DNA of 64,000 nucleotides from Zymoseptoria tritici IPO323 (taxonomy: Eukaryota > Ascomycota > Dothideomycetes > Mycosphaerellales > Mycosphaerellaceae), in NCBI RefSeq assembly GCF_000219625.1, contig NC_018213.1, positions 2,102,055 through 2,166,054 on the forward strand, given 5' to 3'. Below the pieces are notes generated by a model that did no database searches, was not told the DNA's origin, and was given only the letters and a program-made list of their open reading frames with translations. Position numbers and translations under genes: made by a program. Of this stretch, positions 58,001 through 64,000 are shown one piece after another (the first letter of the stretch is position 1; each line of letters opens with the position of its first letter).

Positions 58001-59691
58001 GAAAGAGGAAAGTAGGGAGAAGCCCTAAAAGACCTAAGAAATTAGGTAATAAAGTAAGTCCTAAAAGCTTAGGCATATTTAGACTCTTAAGAAGTAAAAG
58101 ATTAGTTGTAAGAAAAGACTATAGCAAGATCTAGAAGATAGGACTTAAAGTAACAAATCCTAATCTATCTAATCCTAAGATAGTTAAGGAAGCTCTTTCT
58201 AGATCTAACTATAAGGAATAGGAGAAAGCTATTATTAAGGAAGCTAAGTTACTTAAGTCTATAGGATGCCTTAAATAAAAACTTATTAGTACCCTCCTTA
58301 AGGAGAGAGTCCCTCTTATAGGGAAATAGGTCTTTAAGATTAAGGTGCTCCTAGATAGAACTATAGAGAAGTATAAGGCTAGATAAACAGCTAGGGGATT
58401 TATATAAAGGAAGGGACTTAACTATATTAATACCTTTGCTCCTACCCTAAGAGCTGCAATAAGGAGAATACTTCTGTCCCTCTTAGTTAACTTTAGCTAG
58501 AAGAGGAGATAAGTTAATATTAAGACTGTATTCCTAAATCTAAACCTAGATAAGCAGATCTTTATTAAGCTACTAGAGGGAGCTTATCTCTTTAAGAAAG
58601 ATGCCTACAAGTACATTATATATATTAAGAAAGGACTATATAGGCTTAAGCAGGTAGCTGCTCTCTAGCACTATAATACTATAGACACTCTCTAAAAGCT
58701 TAGTCTAATAAGAACTATTAGTAATGCTTACCTCTTTTAAGGGAAAGGCATCCTTGTTCTCCTTTATATAGATAACTTCTAGATCTTTAGATAGTTAGAC
58801 TATAAGATTAACAAGCTAATTAAGGGATTAGAGCAGAAGTACATAATTAAGGTTATTAATACTAATGTCTTTCTTAGACTTTACCTAAAGGAAGGGAAAG
58901 ACGGCTCTATATCTGTCTCTTAGGAATACTATTCTAGAGACAAACTTTAAGGATATAGTCTTAGTAATGCAAAGAGTGTTAAGTACCCCCTTAATACCCT
59001 CCTTAAACCCCTCTAGGATAAGGGAACAAAGGAGGACTATAATCTCTTTAATAAGATTATTAGGGAACTACAACATCTGTTAAACTATACTAGACTAGAT
59101 ATTAGTTTTGCTATTAACTACTATGCAAGGTTCCTTTAGAACCTAGGACCTTTGCATATTTAGGTAGCTAAACATATCTAGAGATATGTTGTAGGTATAA
59201 TTAATAAGTGCCTTATATATAGGAAAACTAAGGAGCAAATTTAGATTAAAGCATTCTTAGACTCTAACTTTGCTAATAATCCTAGTATATTTAGGTCTAC
59301 CTTAGGAATACTCTTTAAAATTGTAGGAGGCCTAGTTATCTAGAGATCTTAACTGCAGAAAGAAGTAGTGCTATCTAGTACTAAGGCAGAGTACCTCTCT
59401 CTTACTAAGGCAACAAGAGAAGTAAATTAGGTAAGGAATCTTATTAATAAGCTCTAGCCCTTTACCTAGGCTAAAAGCATTTCTACTATTCTTATTAAAG
59501 TAGACAATTAATTAGCTATTAGCCTTGTAGAAAACTATGCTAACTCTAAAAGATTAAGACATGTCTCTCTTAGAAACTATTACTATAGAGAGTAATATAA
59601 CAAGGGGAGTATTAAGGTAGAGTTTATAAGGACAGATATGCAGCTTGCAGACTATCTAACAAAACTAAAATCCCTAAATACTATCCTCTAA
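55036..59691 (+). pseudogene. Copia gag-pol polyprotein, element C, RIP-inactivated
   Basis: 4656 bases, exactly as long as in elements A and B, from ATG 55036 to TAA 59689-59691, so no net indel in three copies. Order: gag; zinc knuckle remnant near 55855; protease (DSS in place of DSG near 56136); integrase (LDRGGEFNNNN near 56949, APYTPKQN near 57024); reverse transcriptase, where YIDN near 58768 replaces the YxDD site through G-to-A; RNase H (STKAEYLSL near 59374). Numerous TAG/TAA stops. No activity is possible. Confidence 0.87.
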
Positions 59692-59763
59692 TATATAGAT
59701 CTATAAATCTAGCAAAAAGATACTTATGTATCTATATTAGGCAGCTAATATAGATATATAAGA

Positions 59764-59837
59764 GAGGCTAATATAGGAATTAAACCTATAACCTTCTAAT
59801 TTGTAGTTAGAAATTATACTACTAGACTAACTAGCCC
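59764..59837 (-). ncRNA. tRNA-like segment in Copia element C
   Basis: Reverse-complement equivalent of 16253-16326 and 22112-22185, the same 74 bases long, antisense to gag-pol. A hairpin of about 17 bp (59723-59762) adjoins it. Confidence 0.45.
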
Positions 59838-60912
59838 TTAATAAGAAGAGGGAAATTGCTCTTAAATTTATACCTTAATACCTGCATTCCTACCTAAGAA
59901 GGATTCCCTCCCTAGAATTACACTATTTTATTTGTTACAAAACTAAGAAGTATAATACTTAGAACACTTATTTTATTCTTATCTATACAAAGGAAAGGAG
60001 GTAACTATACACCTCTACAAAAGTATCTAAGAAACTATAAGAAAAACACCTAGCTAAAGGAAAACTTTTCTATAAAAACCTAAAAGTATTAGAGTATATC
60101 TTAGAACCTGCAGCCTACCCCCCTAAAACTATTACTAAAAGACTAAGCTAATTCCCCTAGGATCTTAACTTAAAGCCTAGGAGAATGTTAGTTTCTATTA
60201 GGGAAGAAGGGATTTTAAGGAGAATATATACAGGATGCTGTACTACTAACTACTGCTTTATCTCTGCCTTATTAGAGCTTAATATTTAGCTAAGAGGAGT
60301 CTAGTTATAGTATAACACAAATCCCTAAGGATTAGGAGTTATTAGACTAGGGTAGTTTTCTACTAGGAAGGCCTACTCCCTTAGGTTATACAGCTCCTCT
60401 ATTACTATATTAATAAGGTCTGTAGTAAGGAGATCTTTATTAAGCTTAGCTATAAAATTATTAAAGTAAGCTATAAAAGAGAAGGGACCCTAAGCCCTAA
60501 CATTTACTCTATTGTAGTGTCTATTTATCTCTCCTCTAATAAGTTAATATATAGTCTAATATGCTATAGTACTATCTTTGTAGATCTATAGGAGATCTCT
60601 ACTACTAATAGCTCTTGCTTTATTAATAACTTGCTAAAAGGTTTTCCTAGGGACAAAGAAAGCTACTCTTCTTCTAGAAGCTATAGCTAGTAATATAGAT
60701 TATGTTATTAATAGCTGTAAGGGATAGATAATAGATTAGCTAATAAATTAGCTAAATAGATAAGAAGTGTAGATTATAAAGTAAAGGAATAAAAAAGCTA
60801 GAAGAAGATGCTTTTTAATAAGCTAAAGCCGAGCATTAGCTACGTAGTAGGTAAATACCTGCTATATTTAGGTAACAGACAGCTTGTAATAATGCAGCTG
60901 CTAATAGGGGAG

Positions 60913-61083
60913 TGTTGTAGATTATTAGACTAACTATTAGTAAAATGCACGTAACTAGTGCTAAGGCATTCCTACATACAGATAGCTAAAGTAAGAATCT
61001 TACACTTAAGATTCTCTCTGCATAACAATATATACCTGCTAATCAGAGGTCTTCTTCCACTTAGCTTAAGTCCAATCACAACA
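60913..61083 (+). repeat. Copia element C, 3' LTR
   Basis: 171 bp, TGTTGTAG...CAATCACAACA, directly followed by the AGCGC duplication. Confidence 0.9.
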
Positions 61084-61173
61084 AGCGCGGCTAGCTACAT
61101 GACTAAGCACATCGGCCTCAGGCACCCCAAACTCGTTGAAACTCCTCGCTCTCCGAATTTCACTGGTCAGCCT

Positions 61174-62611
61174 TCACCAACCAGCGCCTTCGTTAACCAC
61201 GTCGGCGTTCAAGTCCGAAGTGCAACGCAGCTGAGAAAGCCCGTAGGATGCGAACGGCGCCGGACAATTGTACGTATCAGCTTGGTCCACCACACAATTG
61301 CCCCTGACGACGTTGTCCACATCGACGAAGTCTATCTTATGTGGATTAGAACCGCTATACAGAGTCTTTATCTTGTTTTAAGTTGCGGGTAGAAGAGTGC
61401 ACAGACTACAAGAAAGAAGACTCTGTATAGGGTCTAAGCTAGTTTTGCACACTTTAGCTATCTAAGCGCTATTTTAAGCCGAATTTAAGTACGACAATAC
61501 GAATACCTCGACAATACGACGGTTTAACATTAATCCCTACGGTAAGAAATCTAGAATTTCCTTTTTATATATATCTTTGACTTTTTTAACGCCGCTGCCT
61601 CTTTGCTCGGCGCGCCCCGTTACGATCCTCGTTTTCCCTCTAAGCGTGTTTTCTCGAAAGAATTTTAAAAATTTTAAAAAAAAATCGCGATTTTCGCGCC
61701 GAAAGAGCTATCGAGATACGGATACTTCGAGGGCCGCGAGATACTCTATATCTCGCGTCCTACTTACGGATAGTACAATATCTAGTATCGATACCTCGCT
61801 GTCGCCGTCGAGGGCAAAATACGCAACGTATCCGGTATAGAAAATACTTAAGCAGTATATAATATACTAGCGCGTTTTTACGCGATTACGACGAATTTTC
61901 TTAGATAAAAAATAGCGGGTATATAGAATGCGCCGTTTAATAGCTATATAGTAGAAACGACCGTAGAAAGTTGCGAGGCTGTTTAATAAACGCGCGTTTA
62001 GTACTTTGTCTAGTTAAAAAATTGCGCTGCGCCCTAACAAACATGTCGAAACTAGCTTAGACCCTCTATGCACTTTCCTTACACACGGCGTTTAATTAGC
62101 TGAATTCTTAGCGCCCGTAGTTAGCGTCGTCGCGTCGCCGAAGACTCGAGCCTGCGGCGAGAAGAAGTGCACAGAGCGGTTCTGATCCACATGAGATAGG
62201 ACGAAGTTACCGTTGCGGTCAGCGTACCAGGCTAGATGCCCATCCGATCAGCACAAGTCCACGAGACGGCAAGATAAATTTTGATCTGCACTCACTGAAG
62301 TGTCCTATTTCGTTGTTCCATTCCAGCAGAGTTGGCGCCCTGCTGGCCTTGGGGTTGGCGCTCCCGCCTGCGTTCACGCAGCCCTTGCACCGTACGCCGG
62401 AGTAGCTGGCGTCGTCGACGGCGTGCTGATAGATGGAGCTATTCACATCGTCACAGGACGGAGGACCGTTGTAGAACTTGAAGCCGTCGGCACGAGTTGC
62501 GGCTCCTCCACCGTCCTGAAGGCCATAGCTCGTCTGGGCGTAGATGTAAAAATCGGCGGTGGCGAAACCGAACATGCCCAAGGCGAGGACTGCGGTAGAA
62601 GAGGCATGCAT
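61174..62611 (-). pseudogene. small secreted cysteine-containing protein gene, exon 2 split by an 868-bp insertion
   Basis: Exon 1 (62611-62296) starts with a signal peptide (MHASSTAVLALGMFGFATAD) and contains CDD and RCKGC cysteines. A 64-nt intron (GTGAGT...CATCTAG) leads to exon 2 at 62231, reading WYADRNGNF. At 62200 an inserted element begins. The reading frame resumes unchanged at 61323 on its far side and continues (with cysteines in GNCVVD, YNCPAP and LRCTSD) to TGA 61174-61176. Without the insertion the protein would be about 165 residues. As it stands, translation runs into the insertion and stops at 62092, giving 151 residues with an altered end. Function unknown; effector-like only in being small, secreted and cysteine-containing. 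Confidence 0.75.
61332..62199. mobile_element. non-autonomous DNA transposon (hAT-like by 8-bp duplication)
   Basis: Ends are inverted repeats: CTATCTTATGTGGATTAGAA on the left and, in reverse complement, CTATCTCATGTGGATCAGAA on the right, differing by C/T only over 26 bases. It is flanked by GACGAAGT on both sides (61324-61331 and 62200-62207). No transposase frame fits in 868 bp. A second small hairpin (ACAGAGTCTT.../AAGACTCTGT) lies near 61359-61429. AT-rich with RIP-like changes. Confidence 0.75.
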
Positions 62612-62745
62612 GGCTGATTGTTGGCTGAGTTGAATGTCGATCGGGACTGGTCGTTGTGGATCAGATTAAAGTGATCTACTTCGTTGTTGTCGCTGGAGAG
62701 CTGAGAGATTGATGTTGTCGTTGTCAGAGAGCATCTGCGGGCTGC

Positions 62746-62751
62746 TTTATA
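62746..62751 (-). promoter_or_regulatory. TATA box of the split secreted protein gene
   Basis: On the minus strand GATATAAAGC lies about 135 bases before the ATG at 62611. Confidence 0.5.
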
Positions 62752-63056
62752 TCTCTCGCCATGAGCTTTGCATTCCCACCGAGAAGGAGGGGAATGCTAC
62801 TTTCTGGAGTCTGATCTCATCGAAGTCGTGGATGAAGAGCTGGGTCACGTCACAGTTCCACTTTCTGGTTGGCATAAAGCAGTGAGCTTGTTGGCATGGC
62901 ATGTTATTGGCATGGCTGGCATTGGCAATGCTAATAGTTACAAGGTTTCTAGCGGACTACGTCCAAGGATGTGCCCGAGGTACGTTATATACTAAGCTAC
63001 TTACTCTAAAAATTATAATGTTTATTACGTACCTAGTTACAAGAAGACAAAAAGAC
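62752..63056. other. upstream region and repeat boundary
   Basis: No gene seen. Sequence character changes near 62980-63000 from ordinary to AT-rich, repeat-derived sequence. Confidence 0.4.
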
Positions 63057-63190
63057 ATGCATTACATTAACTACATTAAAGACACCGGAGTGTTAACATC
63101 GTCGATGTAATGCACATCAAACCAAGAAAGGGAGTCGAACCTAAGACGAACGAGGTATATTAGCCAGCTGCACCAATGCTCTTAATAAAG
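63057..63190 (-). repeat. SINE-like repeat, copy 1
   Basis: On the minus strand it starts near GAGCATTGGTGCAGCTGGCT (box A-like), then GGTTCGACTCC (box B), then a body ending in a hairpin-forming ATTACATCG...CGATGTAAT-type stretch. The A-to-B spacing is shorter than in a true tRNA, so it is at best tRNA-derived. Confidence 0.45.
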
Positions 63191-63230
63191 AAGGAAAATT
63201 ATTTGCTACTATAGCCCTTTAAAAAGAGAT

Positions 63231-63364
63231 ACATAACATTAACTACATTAAAGACACCGGAGTGTTAACATCGTTAATGTTATACATATCAAACCAAGAA
63301 AGGGAATCGAACCTAAGACGAGCGAGTCGTACTAACTAGCTACACCAATGCTCTTAATGTCGAG
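63231..63364 (-). repeat. SINE-like repeat, copy 2
   Basis: About 85 percent like copy 1 and in the same orientation, offset by about 174 bases. Differences are mostly C/T and G/A. Confidence 0.45.
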
Positions 63365-63399
63365 CTGTAATCCTTAATTAAGTTATAGCTTCCTTTGCC

Positions 63400-64000
63400 A
63401 ACGGCGACGAGGTAGGACTCGCAGGTCATTTGCCCCTTCCCCTGCCTCTGCGCTTAGGCTAGAAGTTCGACTTCTTCTCGCCTTTAACCTCGTTACCGGC
63501 CTTGTTGTCTTTCTTCGCCTCGCTTGCGGCTCGCTTCTCGTCCGCTATCTCCTTCTTAATATTAGTCGCAATCTAAGGGATCGACAACGGAGGGCAAGGG
63601 TGCGGATCCTCTATGCCGGCGAGGCGTGCTTAGGAGGGCGCAGTATCTTCGTCGCTAAACTAGATATCTTGATTAGCGTAAGGTCCTGAATGTAAGTAAG
63701 GAGCACTTACAACGATACTTATAACGACTAGCTCGCCTACTATCGCAGCTACGTCCTCCTACCAGAAGGGACGCTTAGTCGGCGTTAGAGTACGTGAAAT
63801 GCGGACGCTAATAAAACTAAAGAATTCATCCCTGTCGCTATTGGCTTCTTCGAGTGCCTCCGGAACCTTAGGGGACGACAGTACAAGGACACGAGCGGGC
63901 GACGACTCTGCGCCTGTAGAAGATAACAGGAGTAGCTCCTTCGACTAGAAGATTCCAAGTCCCTTTATTGCCTGTCGCGCTAGGCTAGTCGTGCTATACT
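63400..64000 (-). pseudogene. RIP-decayed repeat ORF, partial at window end
   Basis: The minus strand reads protein-like with TAG interruptions, rich in Lys/Glu/Ala (KKEIADEKRAASEAKKDN) and ending in a basic KRRGRGRGK tail near 63430. The composition is that of a transposon-encoded protein. No domain was recognised and the element continues beyond 64000. Confidence 0.4.

Larger units (their letters stand above)
54728..61083 (+). mobile_element. Copia LTR retrotransposon, element C
   Basis: Complete 6356-bp element of the same family as A and B in the opposite orientation, flanked by AGCGC at 54723-54727 and 61084-61088, a perfect 5-bp target duplication. LTRs are 54728-54898 and 60913-61083 (171 bp each). 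Strong RIP signature. Confidence 0.92.

Noticed and set aside
60958..61392. 144-codon plus-strand ORF across the end of Copia C
   Set aside because: It starts inside the LTR and runs antisense through the secreted protein exon and into the inserted element; a chance fusion.

Overview
The window is fungal nuclear DNA from a filamentous ascomycete, most likely a Dothideomycete (inference). Protein genes carry short introns of 46-107 nt with CTRAC-type branch points. The conserved genes (Ssr4, a Prp2-type helicase, a DOMON-b561 protein, an OPT transporter) are typical of Pezizomycotina. Several retrotransposons show the C-to-T and G-to-A decay expected of repeat-induced point mutation (RIP).

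Layout. 1-14467 is a gene-bearing block: a two-finger C2H2 transcription factor, the SWI/SNF-RSC subunit Ssr4, a 4-kb sparse stretch with a decayed GFA-type gene, a small cysteine-rich secreted protein gene whose last intron is best read as a stwintron (an intron inside an intron), a DOMON-cytochrome b561 membrane protein, and an intact GFA-family gene. 14512-40993 is a three-level transposon nest. An old Copia (element A, 14512-40993) holds a second Copia of the same family (element B, 15007-21364, target duplication TCCTA). A 13.8-kb Ty3/gypsy (27103-40870, duplication GTAT) sits inside the right LTR of element A. Removing the insertions restores exact 171-bp Copia LTRs and a near-perfect 5-bp target duplication (ATTAG/ATTGG). 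41259-54304 is a second gene block: Prp2-like helicase, coiled-coil protein, OPT oligopeptide transporter, histidine-phosphatase protein and a short AIM9/APH-like kinase gene. 54728-61083 is a third Copia of the same family (element C, opposite orientation, duplication AGCGC). 61174-62611 is a small secreted protein gene whose second exon is split by an 868-bp element with terminal inverted repeats and an 8-bp target duplication. 63057-64000 holds two SINE-like repeats and a RIP-decayed repeat ORF.

Points that stand out: the stwintron; the gypsy element, with a -1 slippery site (GGGAAAC) between gag-protease and RT-integrase, a ~2.8-kb third ORF with a faint HxD...H...R dioxygenase-like pattern, and seven dispersed copies of one small palindrome; the Copia family, with an antisense 74-nt tRNA-like segment in all copies and a primer binding site matching the anticodon region of tRNA-Met; and an effector-like gene broken by a small DNA element with a diagnostic duplication.

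The genes are independent transcription units, as usual in fungi. The clearest functional theme is repeat invasion at gene edges: Copia inserted 44 bp before the GFA start codon, Copia next to the secreted protein gene, and the small inverted-repeat element inside it. All reading is by eye; no database search was possible.
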